DNA of 64,000 nucleotides from Alistipes sp. Zagget8 (GCA_001941065.1 MSHJ01000015.1:248001-312000), one strand, 5' to 3'. Positions 46,268-54,291 are shown, counted from the first letter of the stretch. Notes: generated by a model from the sequence alone, not told the origin. Made by a program: numbers and translations.

Positions 46268-46612
46268 ATGATTCTCATGCGAGCGAAAACTCGATACAAT
46301 GATTTTATCGGCACCGTTGCAGCCGATATCAGCGACTACCTCGACAAGGAGTGCCTGAATGCGCTGATTCCCCGGAACGTCCCCGAATACGAATGCTATA
46401 CGGTTGTCGGGTTCGAATTTTATATGCATTACGGAGAGATGATCTTTGCGCTTCTGTGCCGCGACATGCGGGAGGAAGGCGACGGTTCGCTGGTCGCCGT
46501 CGAAGCCAACTGCGATCTCTCGTCGTTCTTCAACCTGTTCAAACGCTTCAACCTGAATCTGCTGCCCAAAGGCTATGAAGAATCCGCCGTGAAGATGCGG
46601 ATAAAGGTGTAG
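46268..46612 (+). CDS. Hypothetical protein, about 114 aa
   Basis: Starts MILMRAKTRYNDF; the ATG at 46277 is an alternative, and an open frame continues back to 46157 without good coding features. The protein is globular with no signal or membrane segment: TVAADISDYLDKECLNALIPRN, EYECYTVVGFEFYMHYGEMIFALLCRD in two stretches, and ANCDLSSFFNLFKRFNL near the C terminus. I do not recognise a family. Base composition matches its neighbours. It lies between divergent rarA and convergent aspS, so it is transcribed alone. Confidence 0.55.
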   Translation: MILMRAKTRYNDFIGTVAADISDYLDKECLNALIPRNVPEYECYTVVGFEFYMHYGEMIFALLCRDMREEGDGSLVAVEANCDLSSFFNLFKRFNLNLLPKGYEESAVKMRIKV

Positions 46613-46685
46613 GTGCAAAGGTCCGGGAAATAACGACGGCAGGCGGATGTGTCGTCCGCCTGCCGTTCGCTGTCTGTTTTCCGGG

Positions 46686-48440
46686 TTACTCCTCCGGTTT
46701 TACCAGGGAGAGGTATAATTCGTCCAACTGCGACTGGTCGATATACCCCGGGGCGTCGAGCATCATGTCGCGGCCGGCGTTGTTCTTCGGGAAGGCGATG
46801 TAGTCGCGGATCGACTCCGAGCCGCCGAACAGTGAGCACAGACGGTCGAATCCGAACGCCAGTCCGCCGTGAGGGGGCGCACCGTATTTGAAGGCGTTCA
46901 TCAGGAAGCCGAAGCGCTCCTGAGCCTGCTCCGGCGTGAAGCCCAGCAGTCCGAACATTTTGGCCTGCAGGGCCGAATCGTGGATACGGATCGAACCGCC
47001 GCCGATCTCCGTGCCGTTGCAGACGAAATCGTAGGCGTTGGCCCGCACGCGGCCCGGGTCGCTGTCGAGGAATTCGACATCTTCCAGTTTGGGAGCGGTG
47101 AAGGGGTGGTGCACGGCGTAGTAACGCTGCGTTTCGTCGTCCCACTCGAACAGCGGGAAATCCACCACCCACAGCGGTGCGAACTGCTGCGGGTCGCGCA
47201 GGCCCAGCTGCTGGGCCACCTCGAGGCGCAGGGCGCACAACTGCGTCAGCGTCTTGAACTTTTTGCCGCAGAGGATGAAGACCATGTCGCCCGCTTTCGC
47301 GCCGCAGCGTGCGGCCATCGCGGCGACCTCCTCGGGCGTGTAGAACTTGTCGATCGACGATTTCACGCCGTTCTCCTCGACGCGAATCCAGATCAGCCCC
47401 TTGGCGCCGATCTGCTGCCGTTTGACGAACTCCGTCAGCGCGTCGATCTGCTTGCGGGTATAGGTCGCGCAGCCCGTGGCGGCGAATCCGGTGATGTATT
47501 CGGCATCGTCGAAGACCGAAAAACCATGGCCTTTGGCGAGGTCGGTAATATCTGAAAACTCCATGCCGAAGCGCAGGTCGGGTTTGTCCGAGCCGTATTT
47601 TTCCATCGCTTCGATCCACGGCATGCGGCGCAGCGGTTCCGTCAGTTCGATTCCCATCACGTGTTTGAACATGTGCTTGGCCCAGCGTTCGAAGATTTCG
47701 AGCACGTCCTCCTGCTCGACGAACGACATTTCGCAGTCGATCTGCGTGAACTCGGGCTGACGGTCGGCCCGCAGGTCCTCGTCGCGGAAGCAGCGCACGA
47801 TCTGGAAATACTTGTCGTAGCCGGCGACCATCAGCAGCTGCTTCAGGGTCTGCGGCGACTGCGGCAGGGCGTAGAACTGGTTGGGCGACATGCGGCTCGG
47901 GACCACGAAATCGCGGGCCCCTTCGGGGGTCGAACCGACCAGGCAGGGGGTCTCTATCTCGAGGAACCCCTCGTCGGAAAGGAAGCGGCGGATCTCCTGG
48001 GCCATCTTGTGGCGCAGGATCATGTTGCGCTGCAGGGGCGGACGCCGCAGGTCGAGGTAGCGGTATTTCATGCGCAGGTCGTCGCCGCCGTCCGAGTTCT
48101 CCTCGATGGTGAAGGGAGGCACCTCGGCGTCGTGCAGCACGACCACTTTTTCAGCGGCCACCTCGATGTCGCCGGTGGCCATCTTCGGGTTTTTCGACTC
48201 GCGTTCGATGACTTTGCCGACCACCTGGATGACCCATTCGCGGCCCACCGAGCAGGCGACTGCGCGTGCCTCGGCGGGGGAGTGCTCCTCGAGGACGATC
48301 TGGGTGATGCCGTAGCGGTCCCGCAGGTCGATGAAGGTCATCGCCCCGAGGTTTCGGATTTTCTGCACCCACCCGGCCAGGGTGACGGTTTCGTTGACGT
48401 TGCTGGCCCGGAGGCAGCCGCAGGTATGGGTTCTGTACAT
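46686..48440 (-). CDS. aspS: Aspartyl-tRNA synthetase
   Basis: The 584-aa class II synthetase starts [14 protein letters not shown]. It has an OB-fold anticodon-binding domain ([23 protein letters not shown]), catalytic motif 2 ([19 protein letters not shown]), the bacterial GAD insertion (about 290-420) and motif 3 ([12 protein letters not shown]). Length matches bacterial-type AspRS; whether it is discriminating or not cannot be read directly. The start at 48440 is confirmed by the TAACTTTG promoter box at 48482. An upstream in-frame extension of 38 codons crosses that box and is rejected. Confidence 0.96.
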   Translation of the reverse strand: MYRTHTCGCLRASNVNETVTLAGWVQKIRNLGAMTFIDLRDRYGITQIVLEEHSPAEARAVACSVGREWVIQVVGKVIERESKNPKMATGDIEVAAEKVVVLHDAEVPPFTIEENSDGGDDLRMKYRYLDLRRPPLQRNMILRHKMAQEIRRFLSDEGFLEIETPCLVGSTPEGARDFVVPSRMSPNQFYALPQSPQTLKQLLMVAGYDKYFQIVRCFRDEDLRADRQPEFTQIDCEMSFVEQEDVLEIFERWAKHMFKHVMGIELTEPLRRMPWIEAMEKYGSDKPDLRFGMEFSDITDLAKGHGFSVFDDAEYITGFAATGCATYTRKQIDALTEFVKRQQIGAKGLIWIRVEENGVKSSIDKFYTPEEVAAMAARCGAKAGDMVFILCGKKFKTLTQLCALRLEVAQQLGLRDPQQFAPLWVVDFPLFEWDDETQRYYAVHHPFTAPKLEDVEFLDSDPGRVRANAYDFVCNGTEIGGGSIRIHDSALQAKMFGLLGFTPEQAQERFGFLMNAFKYGAPPHGGLAFGFDRLCSLFGGSESIRDYIAFPKNNAGRDMMLDAPGYIDQSQLDELYLSLVKPEE

Positions 48441-48481
48441 TGGGAAATGTGTTATGTTGTTCGTTTTGTCCTTGTAACCCG

Positions 48482-48489
48482 CAAAGTTA
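48482..48489 (-). promoter_or_regulatory. Promoter -7 box (TAACTTTG) of aspS
   Basis: Minus-strand TAACTTTG 42 bases before the aspS ATG and directly after the terminator at 48523-48562. Confidence 0.6.
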
Positions 48490-48522
48490 GAAAAAAGGTT
48501 CCGGATTCGGAAAGGAAAACGG

Positions 48523-48562
48523 CAAAAAACGATGGCGGGACGTGCCGGATGCACGCCCCGCC
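48523..48562 (-). terminator. Minus-strand intrinsic terminator upstream of aspS
   Basis: 12-bp stem with one mismatch, CCGGA-type loop and T run on the minus strand; no T run on the plus strand. Confidence 0.75.
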
Positions 48563-48740
48563 GCGGGCTACATGTGTTTATCCTTGGGGCTTACCAGAAC
48601 GCGGTTCGGGAGGTCCGCGCAAAAAAAGACGCGGACGAAATTCGTATGATCCCAACTGAGGTCCTGAGAAACCCGTACAGAAAACCATAGAATCCGCCCG
48701 CGTTGAAAACAACACGGGCATCAACCATCGCTTTTCTGTG
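48523..48740 (-). ncRNA. Candidate small structured RNA on the minus strand
   Basis: A strong minus-strand terminator (GGCGGGaCGTGC at 48534-48545 pairing with GCACGcCCCGCC at 48551-48562, then TTTTTT) ends a transcript before the aspS promoter. The only neighbours upstream are plus-strand genes, so something local must be transcribed. The region has two more hairpins: GCCCGTGTTG/AACGCGGGC (about 48698-48720) and GTCCGCG/CGCGGAC with a U-rich loop (about 48630-48655). Size (about 200 nt) and isolation would fit a 6S-like or other ncRNA, but I could not match a known family. An 86-codon frame also spans it and cannot be excluded. Confidence 0.4.
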
Positions 48741-48854
48741 TTTGAAATTTTCCAGATTTCGGAGAACAAGAAAAAAGCTAATGCCTTGTTAAAACTTTCG
48801 TATGTCAAGAACTCTGCAGTCCGGGACTGCACGAACAAATTTAAGCAAAATTTT

Positions 48855-48862
48855 TACCTTTG
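48855..48862 (+). promoter_or_regulatory. Promoter -7 box (TACCTTTG) of tadA
   Basis: TACCTTTG 13 bases before the tadA ATG, giving a leader of only a few bases. Confidence 0.6.
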
Positions 48863-48875
48863 CAAAAAAATCACG

Positions 48876-49322
48876 ATGAATCAGCAGCAAACCGACGAAA
48901 AATTCATGCGCCTGGCACTAAACGAGGCGCAAAAGGCGTTAAAAGAACAGGAGGTGCCCATCGGGGCGGTCGTCGTGGCGGGCGGAGCCGTCATCGGACG
49001 CGGTCACAACCTCGTGGAGACCCTCGCCGATCCCACGGCACATGCCGAGATGCAGGCCCTCACGGCCGCAGCCGCGACGCTCGGAGGCAAGTATCTGCAG
49101 GAGTGTACGTTGTATGTCACGGTCGAGCCGTGTATCATGTGCGCCGGGGCGATCGGATGGGCGCAGGTGAGCCGCGTGGTGTGGGGCGCCGACGATCCCA
49201 AGAAGGGGTACCGGCGTTACTCCGAGGCGGTCTTCCATCCCAAAACCACCGTGGCACGGGGTGTGCTTCGCGATGAGTGCGAAGCCCTGATGAGCGGTTT
49301 TTTCGCGGGTTTGCGCGGATAG
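48876..49322 (+). CDS. tadA: tRNA-specific adenosine deaminase
   Basis: The 148-aa zinc enzyme converts A34 to inosine in the tRNA-Arg anticodon. The HAEMQAL motif carries a zinc ligand and the catalytic glutamate; PCIMCAGAI carries the two zinc cysteines. KFMRLALNEAQKA and the closing RDECEALMSGFFAGLRG match the TadA family. The start at 48876 (MNQQQTDEKF) is chosen by family length and the promoter box just upstream. Confidence 0.95.
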   Translation: MNQQQTDEKFMRLALNEAQKALKEQEVPIGAVVVAGGAVIGRGHNLVETLADPTAHAEMQALTAAAATLGGKYLQECTLYVTVEPCIMCAGAIGWAQVSRVVWGADDPKKGYRRYSEAVFHPKTTVARGVLRDECEALMSGFFAGLRG

Positions 49323-49348
49323 ATTTGGTAAAAAAGGAATTTTTTTTA

Positions 49349-49356
49349 TACTTTTG
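49349..49356 (+). promoter_or_regulatory. Promoter -7 box (TACTTTTG) of the TPR protein gene
   Basis: TACTTTTG fits TAnnTTTG, 65 bases before the ATG at 49421. Confidence 0.6.
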
Positions 49357-49420
49357 CATCCAACGCATTTCAGAAGGGGTGCTTGATAAGAACAATTTAA
49401 AAAACGTATAGGAGAGAACA

Positions 49421-50380
49421 ATGAAAAAGTTATTTGTATCGGTAATCGCGCTGTTGGCGGCGGTATCGCTCTCGGCGCAGGATCTCACTGCAATCTACAA
49501 CGAAGCTGCGGCCGCTTACGGCGCCAAGGATTTCGCCGGCGCCGCCGCGAAATTCGAACAGGTGATCGACCAGGGCCTGGACAGCGAAGAGGCCGCATCG
49601 CTCGTGGCCACGGCCAAGAAGACGCTTCCCAACTGCTATTTCTATTTGGGCGGTGGGGCGCTGAAGGCCAAGAATTACGATGAGGCGCTGAAGAATTTCA
49701 CCAAGTCGGCCGAGCTGGCCGAGCTCTACGGAGACATGAACCAGATGGGGAAGGCCAATTCGTGGGTTGCCAAAATCTACCAGATGCAGGGCGGCGATGC
49801 GTTCAACAACAAGGACTACGCCACGGCGTCGGCCATTTTCGCCAAAGGATATGCCGCCGACCCCGACAATACGGACATGGCGCTCAACCTGGCCATGAGC
49901 TACTGCGAGATGTTCATGAACTCGGGCGACATGGCGCAGTACGAGAAGGGCATGGATATTTATGAGGCCGTTGCCGCCAAGACGCATCCCAAATACGCCG
50001 ATGCTGCCGCCAAAGCCAAGGAGATGATTACGCTCTACACCACCAATATGGTTGCCAAGCTGCAGACTGCCAACGATTTCGACGGCATCATCGCCGCTGC
50101 CGACGCCATGCTGACCAAGAATCCCGCGAGCGCACTGGCCGAGAAGGTCCGCCTGCAGGCCTATGCCAACAAGAAGGATTTCGCCAAGGTGATCGAGCTG
50201 GCCCAGACTGCCGCCGATGCGCAGACCGATCCGGAGGACAAGAGCCTGATGTACTACCTGCTGGGCGCCGCTTACAACGCCAAGGAGATGAAGCCGCAGG
50301 CTATCGAGGCTTTCCGGAAGGTGACCGCAGGTCCCGCTGCCGAGAGCGCCAAGGCCGCGCTGGCCGAGTTGTCGAAATAG
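49421..50380 (+). CDS. Exported tetratricopeptide-repeat protein
   Basis: The 319-aa protein has a clear signal peptide (MKKLFVSVIALLAAVSLSAQ) followed by five or six TPR-like units rich in Ala and Lys (AYGAKDFAGAAAKFEQV, LKAKNYDEALKNFTKSAEL, FNNKDYATASAIFAKGY, AYANKKDFAKVIELAQTA, YNAKEMKPQAIEAFRKV). It is probably periplasmic, offering protein-protein contacts. There is no enzymatic domain. A promoter box of its own and no close neighbours indicate a monocistronic, probably well-expressed gene. Confidence 0.85.
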   Translation: MKKLFVSVIALLAAVSLSAQDLTAIYNEAAAAYGAKDFAGAAAKFEQVIDQGLDSEEAASLVATAKKTLPNCYFYLGGGALKAKNYDEALKNFTKSAELAELYGDMNQMGKANSWVAKIYQMQGGDAFNNKDYATASAIFAKGYAADPDNTDMALNLAMSYCEMFMNSGDMAQYEKGMDIYEAVAAKTHPKYADAAAKAKEMITLYTTNMVAKLQTANDFDGIIAAADAMLTKNPASALAEKVRLQAYANKKDFAKVIELAQTAADAQTDPEDKSLMYYLLGAAYNAKEMKPQAIEAFRKVTAGPAAESAKAALAELSK

Positions 50381-50463
50381 TTCCCGGGCGAACGAGACAT
50401 AGGGTGGGTTCCGAATTTTCGGGACCCGCTTTTTTTGTGTCTGTCCGGGCGGGACGGGCCGTC

Positions 50464-51399
50464 TCAGCGTCCCGACGGTTCTTCGGGGAGGGTGTTTCGG
50501 TGGATGTTTTCCCGGATGCGGGCCAGCCCGCTGCGGGTCAGCGGCGTGCGGCCGCAAAGGGCCTCGAATGCCGCTTCGTCCATCCCCAGCCACGCCGCGG
50601 CGTCCATCGCCAGCGGGTCGAACACGGGGTCGAACGCCGCATTGCGGTGCCGCGGGGCCCGGAGGTTCCACGGGCAGCAGCTCTGGCAGCCGTCGCAGCC
50701 GAAAATCCAGCCGTCGAGGTTCACGCTCTCCGGCGGTTCCCGCTCGATGGTGTGACACGAGATGCAGCGTCCCGTGTCGATCGTCCGGTCGGCGGCGATG
50801 GCCCTCGTGGGGCAGGCGTCGACGCACCGGCGGCACGTGCCGCAGCGATCCTCCCCGAACGGGGTGTCGTAAGCGTCGGCCTCCTCGGTGAGAATCAGTT
50901 CGCCCAGCAGGACGTAGCTTCCGAAACCGGGCGTCACGAGCAGCGACTGGCGTCCGATCCACCCCAGTCCGGCCTCCACGGCCAGCTGCTTCTCGGCCAG
51001 CGGCGCCGTGTCGACGAACGCCCGGCCGCCGAGACCGGGATGCGCCGTGCGCAGGGCGTCGAACAGGCGGGTGAGCATGGTTCGGATGGTCGTATGGTAG
51101 TCCTCCGTGCAGGCGTAGGAGGCGACTTTGGCGCGATGCCCGGCGGGGTAGCCTTCGCCGGTGCGGTTCTTATACGAGACGGCGCAGACCACCGCCGTGC
51201 GGGCCCCCTCGACCAGCAGCCGGGGGTCGAAACGCTTCGCGGCGTTGCGCTCCATGTAGCTCAGCGACGACTGTCCGCCGCGCTCGAGCCATGCCCGAAA
51301 CCGCGCCTCGCTTTCGGCCAGGTGGCGGCACGGAGCGACGCCGCAGAGGTCGAAACCCGCGTCGGCGGCAAGTTTTTTGATGTTCAGAAAGTCGAGCAT
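50464..51399 (-). CDS. queG: Epoxyqueuosine reductase
   Basis: The 311-aa protein starts MLDFLNIKKLAADAG. It has the cobalamin-binding N-terminal half (EARFRAWLERGGQSSLSYME, AVEAGLGWIGRQSLLV) and two [4Fe-4S] cysteine clusters: CGTCRRCVDACP, and CISCHTIE with CDGCQSCCPW. QueG performs the last step of queuosine formation in tRNA. A TTG six codons upstream is an alternative start but lies on the promoter box (51415-51422). Length is slightly short but lacks nothing essential. Confidence 0.94.
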   Translation of the reverse strand: MLDFLNIKKLAADAGFDLCGVAPCRHLAESEARFRAWLERGGQSSLSYMERNAAKRFDPRLLVEGARTAVVCAVSYKNRTGEGYPAGHRAKVASYACTEDYHTTIRTMLTRLFDALRTAHPGLGGRAFVDTAPLAEKQLAVEAGLGWIGRQSLLVTPGFGSYVLLGELILTEEADAYDTPFGEDRCGTCRRCVDACPTRAIAADRTIDTGRCISCHTIEREPPESVNLDGWIFGCDGCQSCCPWNLRAPRHRNAAFDPVFDPLAMDAAAWLGMDEAAFEALCGRTPLTRSGLARIRENIHRNTLPEEPSGR

Positions 51400-51414
51400 A
51401 TTATTATTTTGTTT

Positions 51415-51465
51415 CAAAAATAGTGTTTTTTAACTGGAATTTAGTAATTTCGCCCCGTACTTTTG
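51415..51465. promoter_or_regulatory. Divergent promoters of queG and the acyl-CoA synthetase gene
   Basis: Minus-strand TATTTTTG (51415-51422) serves queG; plus-strand TACTTTTG (51458-51465) serves the acyl-CoA synthetase gene. Both fit TAnnTTTG. Confidence 0.55.
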
Positions 51466-51498
51466 CGTTATCTGAACGCACATAAACGTGAACACATT

Positions 51499-53166
51499 AT
51501 GACGATCGATACACTGTACGAACTGGCCCGCAACAGCGTGGAGAAGTTCGCGTCGAAAATCGCCTTCTCGATGTTCGAAGGCGAAGACGTGACTTACGCC
51601 GAGGCGGGTCTTCGTATTGCCAAGGTGCAGGAAATACTGACCGGTGCGGGACTCCGCGCCGGGGACAAGGTGGCCCTGCTGAGCAGCAACATGCCCAACT
51701 GGGGCGTCTGCTATTTCGCCGTGACCTCGGCCGGCATGATTGCCGTGCCGATCCTGCCCGACTTTTCGGGCGAGGAGCTCGACATGATTATCGAGCACTC
51801 CGAGGCCAAGGCCCTGCTGGTTTCCGACAAACTCTTCACCAAACTCGCCCGCACGACCATCGAACGGCTCAACGTCGTGGTCCGCACCAAGAACCTCGGT
51901 GTCATCGCCCAGCGGGTCAGGGAGGAGGGTTCGACGGGCATTCCCAAGCCGGATGACATCGCGGTGATTATCTACACCTCGGGAACCACTTCCAAACCCA
52001 AGGGCGTGATGCTGACCCACGCGGCGCTCTGCGCCCAAGTGCGCATCTCGTCGTCGATCTTCCCGGTCGGCGGCGACGACACGTTCCTTTCGGTGCTGCC
52101 CCTGTCGCACACCTACGAATGCTCTATCGGCATGATCTATCCCTTCTCGATGGGCGCCCGGATCGTCTACCTCGACCGTCCGCCCACGGCCTCGGCGCTG
52201 ATGCCCGCCCTGCGGGCCATCCGCCCTTCGGTGATGCTGATCGTGCCGCTGGTCATCGAGAAGATTTACCGCCACCAGGTGCTCGCCAAATTCAACTCCA
52301 CGCGCTTCTGGCGCCTGCTTTACCGCATCGGCTTCATGCGCCGTTATCTCAACCGCATGGCCGGCAAGAAGCTTATGAAGCTCTTCGGCGGCCGCCTGCG
52401 GTTCCTCGGCATCGGCGGGGCGAAGCTCGACGGAGGGGCCGAGAAATTCCTGCTGGAGGCCAAAGTGCCCTATGCCATCGGTTACGGACTGACCGAGACC
52501 GCGCCGCTGCTGGCCGGAGCCGCTCCCTCGCAGGTGCGCCTCGGCTCGACGGGACCCCAGGCTCCGGGCGTCGAACTGCGGCTGGAGAACATCAACCCCG
52601 AGACCCGGCAGGGTGAAATCGTCGCCCGCACGCCGAGTGCGATGGTGGGGTATTTCAAGAATCCCGAGGCCACGAAGGAGGTCTTCACGGCCGACGGTTG
52701 GTTCCGCACGGGCGACCTCGGGGAGTTCGACAAGGACGGATGGCTCTATATCAAAGGCCGCCTGAAGAATATGATCGTGGGCCCCGGCGGCGAGAACATC
52801 TACCCCGAGGACATCGAGACGGTGCTGAACTCGCACGTCTGCATCGCCGATTCGATCGTCACGGAGCAGGAGGGGCGTCTGATAGCCCTCGTGCATTTCA
52901 ACCGCGAGGAGATCGAGTCGATGATCGACGACTGGCGTGAGGAGTGGGAAGGCAAGAAGGAGGCCTGGGAGGCCAAGACCGAGCAGCTGAAGAAGGAGAT
53001 CATGGATTTCGTGAATGCCAAGGTCAACCGTTTTTCGCGTATCTCGGAGGTGGTCGAGGAGAAGGACGATTTCGTCAAGACCCCCACGCAGAAGATCAAG
53101 CGGTTCCTTTACAGCAAAAACAAAAAAGACGGTAAGACTCCGGACCAACCCGCTACTGGTAAGTAA
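51499..53166 (+). CDS. Long-chain-fatty-acid-CoA ligase (AMP-binding)
   Basis: The 555-aa ANL-superfamily protein starts MTIDTLYELARNSVEKF. The adenylate-forming motifs are YTSGTTSKPKGVMLTH (phosphate loop), YGLTETAP, GWFRTGDLGEFDKDG and the hinge region KGRLKNMIVGPGGENIYPE. It activates fatty acids through acyl-AMP to acyl-CoA. A charged helical insertion near the C terminus (WREEWEGKKEAWEAKTEQLKK in two parts) is typical of Bacteroidota members. The start follows the promoter by about 30 bases. The gene ends inside a 23-bp palindrome shared with the convergent XRE gene. Confidence 0.92.
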   Translation: MTIDTLYELARNSVEKFASKIAFSMFEGEDVTYAEAGLRIAKVQEILTGAGLRAGDKVALLSSNMPNWGVCYFAVTSAGMIAVPILPDFSGEELDMIIEHSEAKALLVSDKLFTKLARTTIERLNVVVRTKNLGVIAQRVREEGSTGIPKPDDIAVIIYTSGTTSKPKGVMLTHAALCAQVRISSSIFPVGGDDTFLSVLPLSHTYECSIGMIYPFSMGARIVYLDRPPTASALMPALRAIRPSVMLIVPLVIEKIYRHQVLAKFNSTRFWRLLYRIGFMRRYLNRMAGKKLMKLFGGRLRFLGIGGAKLDGGAEKFLLEAKVPYAIGYGLTETAPLLAGAAPSQVRLGSTGPQAPGVELRLENINPETRQGEIVARTPSAMVGYFKNPEATKEVFTADGWFRTGDLGEFDKDGWLYIKGRLKNMIVGPGGENIYPEDIETVLNSHVCIADSIVTEQEGRLIALVHFNREEIESMIDDWREEWEGKKEAWEAKTEQLKKEIMDFVNAKVNRFSRISEVVEEKDDFVKTPTQKIKRFLYSKNKKDGKTPDQPATGK

Positions 53167-53208
53167 AATAAAACCCCGCTCTGAAAGCGGGGTTTTATTT
53201 TACTTACC
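53158..53208. terminator. Bidirectional terminator formed by a 23-base perfect inverted repeat
   Basis: The arms 53158-53180 and 53186-53208 are perfectly complementary, with loop CTGAA. The inner stem AAAACCCCGCT / AGCGGGGTTTT is flanked by T tracts in both directions. The outer part contains the last codons of both convergent genes, which end identically (Gly-Lys-stop, GGTAAGTAA). Confidence 0.85.
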
Positions 53209-53427
53209 AAGTTTGTCGAAAAACTCTTTCAGCGTGATGCCGTAATAGTTGCAGAGTTTAGAAAGCGTGCTGACGGTAACATTGTATCGGGCTGTTTCGA
53301 TCTTGCCGATATGTATGCCCGTGTCCTCATAGACGGTTTCCTGCGAGACACCTTTTGCGACGCGCAGTGCTTTGAGCCTGCTCGCTATTGCTTCTAAAAG
53401 CATCGTATCGCGCCACGGTTGTTTCAT
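53200..53427 (-). CDS. Small XRE-type helix-turn-helix regulator (module A)
   Basis: The 75-aa protein starts MKQPWRDTMLLEA. The helix-turn-helix runs LKALRVAKGVSQETVYEDTG then HIGKIETARYNVTVSTLSKL, followed by CNYYGITLKEFF. It is a stand-alone DNA-binding protein without an effector domain. It shares the pattern RVAKGxSQExV...G...I...E and ITLKEFF-type ending with the second XRE protein at 53822-54058. A palindrome TAATGAT/ATCATTA (53462-53481) lies 34 bases upstream, between it and a divergent promoter for a candidate RNA. A CTTTG five bases before the ATG resembles a -7 box, which would make the mRNA nearly leaderless. Confidence 0.85.
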   Translation of the reverse strand: MKQPWRDTMLLEAIASRLKALRVAKGVSQETVYEDTGIHIGKIETARYNVTVSTLSKLCNYYGITLKEFFDKLGK

Positions 53428-53461
53428 CGGAACAAAGAAACGAGTGACCCGAATAATTTTG

Positions 53462-53504
53462 TAATGATTTATACATCATTATTCGGGAATTTTATTTATC
53501 TTTG
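53462..53504 (+). promoter_or_regulatory. Module A operator palindrome and divergent TATCTTTG promoter
   Basis: TAATGAT (53462-53468) and ATCATTA (53475-53481) form a perfect dyad. TATCTTTG at 53497-53504 is an exact -7 box on the plus strand, so the dyad covers its -33 zone. Module B has an equivalent dyad and box at 54089-54133. Confidence 0.6.
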
Positions 53505-53510
53505 TCATAT

Positions 53511-53675
53511 GAAATAGCAGATACCGGGCCGGAATGGCATACGGCGGAGCAATATCATGTGCGGAAGGGACCTGATCGCCCGGCAATGGATTTTTTACTC
53601 TTCATAGTCACTGAATCCATTTTTCTGAATGAGGTGTCACGAAAGGTGCCGGGCGGTCCCTCCGCACTTTCTTTG
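53511..53675 (+). ncRNA. Candidate small RNA A, divergent from the XRE gene
   Basis: Predicted start near 53511 from the TATCTTTG box. The segment 53516-53552 (AGCAGATACC ... GGCGGAGCAA) is identical over 37 bases to 54145-54181. A long stem pairs 53559-53585 (GTGCGGAAGGGACC ... CCCGGCA) with 53647-53667 (TGCCGGGC ... CTCCGCAC), followed by a T-rich TTTCTTTG. The loop contains TCTTCATAG (53599-53607) inside an ATGGATT/AATCCAT hairpin. The frames beginning here are very short (ATG AAA TAG; a 13-codon frame from MAYGGA), so an RNA is more likely than a protein. Confidence 0.5.
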
Positions 53676-53691
53676 TAATCGAGAATGGGCC

Positions 53692-53790
53692 GAAGCGGAA
53701 ATGAGGTTCCGATTTGCAAGATGTCTCAGCAGCCCATAAAACGGGCTTCTTAAGCCCGTGTTTTTGGGTACCTTTTGACATCAAAAGGTA
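53692..53790 (+). repeat. Dispersed intergenic repeat, copy 3
   Basis: GAAGCGGAAATGAGGTTCC, GATTTGCAAGATG, GCAGCCCATAAA, hairpin CGGGCTT-CTT-AAGCCCG (53742-53758), then end palindrome TACCTTTTGA/TCAAAAGGTA (53769-53790). Same order as copy 2 (reverse) and copy 4. It follows the module A RNA and precedes the end of the module B XRE gene. Confidence 0.7.
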
Positions 53791-53821
53791 CAAGTGACCC
53801 TGCTTTTCGGAAGCAGGTTTT

Positions 53822-54058
53822 TTATTGATCGAGGGTGTTGAAAAACTCTTTCAGCGAGGTGCCGTAGAATTTGCAGAGAATATCCAATGTAATCAGGGAT
53901 ACGGTTGTCGTGCTGGATTCGCTGCGTTGTATGTTTACCCCGGTGTTTTCCTTTACATATTCCTGCGAGAACCCTTTGGCAACGCGGAGTTGTTTCAATT
54001 TCCACGCAACGGCTGAGGTCAATGAGTTGTTCACTCTTTTCGGGCTTCTCGGCTTCAT
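53822..54058 (-). CDS. Small XRE-type helix-turn-helix regulator (module B)
   Basis: The 78-aa protein starts MKPRSPKRVNNSLTSAV; an ATG eight codons upstream is possible. The helix-turn-helix is LKQLRVAKGFSQEYVKENTG, VNIQRSESSTTTVSLITLDI, then LCKFYGTSLKEFFNTL. It aligns with the module A protein along its length but is clearly diverged. The palindrome ATTACAC/GTGTAAT (54089-54112) lies 30 bases upstream, before a divergent TATCTTTG promoter. A CATCTTTG a few bases before the ATG mirrors module A. It is probably an autoregulator that also controls the facing RNA. Confidence 0.83.
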   Translation of the reverse strand: MKPRSPKRVNNSLTSAVAWKLKQLRVAKGFSQEYVKENTGVNIQRSESSTTTVSLITLDILCKFYGTSLKEFFNTLDQ

Positions 54059-54088
54059 GATGCAAAGATGACTTGCAAACAAAATTTT

Positions 54089-54133
54089 ATTACACCCTAT
54101 ATAGTGTGTAATGGAGATTTTTGTTTATCTTTG
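54089..54133 (+). promoter_or_regulatory. Module B operator palindrome and divergent TATCTTTG promoter
   Basis: ATTACAC (54089-54095) and GTGTAAT (54106-54112) form a dyad, with near-symmetry through the centre. TATCTTTG at 54126-54133 is an exact -7 box. The distance from the box to AGCAGATACC is 12 bases, identical to module A. Confidence 0.6.
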
Positions 54134-54139
54134 TCGTAT

Positions 54140-54243
54140 GATACAGCAGATACCGGGCCGGAATGGCATACGGCGGAGCAAAGGTGTGAGTTGCGTCACT
54201 GAGTACTGAATTCTTCATAGATTCCTTTGCCCGCCGCTTTTTT
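54140..54243 (+). ncRNA. Candidate small RNA B, divergent from the second XRE gene
   Basis: Predicted start near 54140. It carries the same 37-base 5' segment (54145-54181) as RNA A. CGGCGGAGCAAAGG (54171-54184) pairs with CCTTTGCCCGCCG (54224-54236) with one bulge, followed by six T (54238-54243): an intrinsic terminator. TCTTCATAG (54212-54220) lies in the loop, as in RNA A. The stems differ in sequence between A and B while the 5' segment, loop motif and terminal hairpin are kept. A 23-codon frame starts at 54138 but is not conserved in A. Confidence 0.5.
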
Positions 54244-54261
54244 CAACAGAACCTATAAACA

Positions 54262-54291
54262 AACCCCGCACTTTTCGGTGCGGGGGTTTTC
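54262..54291 (+). terminator. Second terminator after candidate RNA B
   Basis: CCCCGCAC-TTTTCG-GTGCGGGG followed by GTTTTC; 8-bp perfect stem. Confidence 0.7.

Noticed and set aside
48578..48838. 86-codon minus-strand frame upstream of aspS
   Set aside because: No start signal, signal peptide or family resemblance; hairpins and a terminator fit an RNA better, though it is noted as an alternative.
53516..53600. A conserved leader peptide MAYGGA in both candidate RNAs
   Set aside because: The frames end after 13 and 8 codons and diverge at once; shared codons follow simply from the identical 37 bases.
53511..54243. The 37-base repeat as a prophage or integron attachment site pair
   Set aside because: No integrase or recombinase nearby, and the repeats sit at fixed distance from promoters in a module that is itself duplicated.
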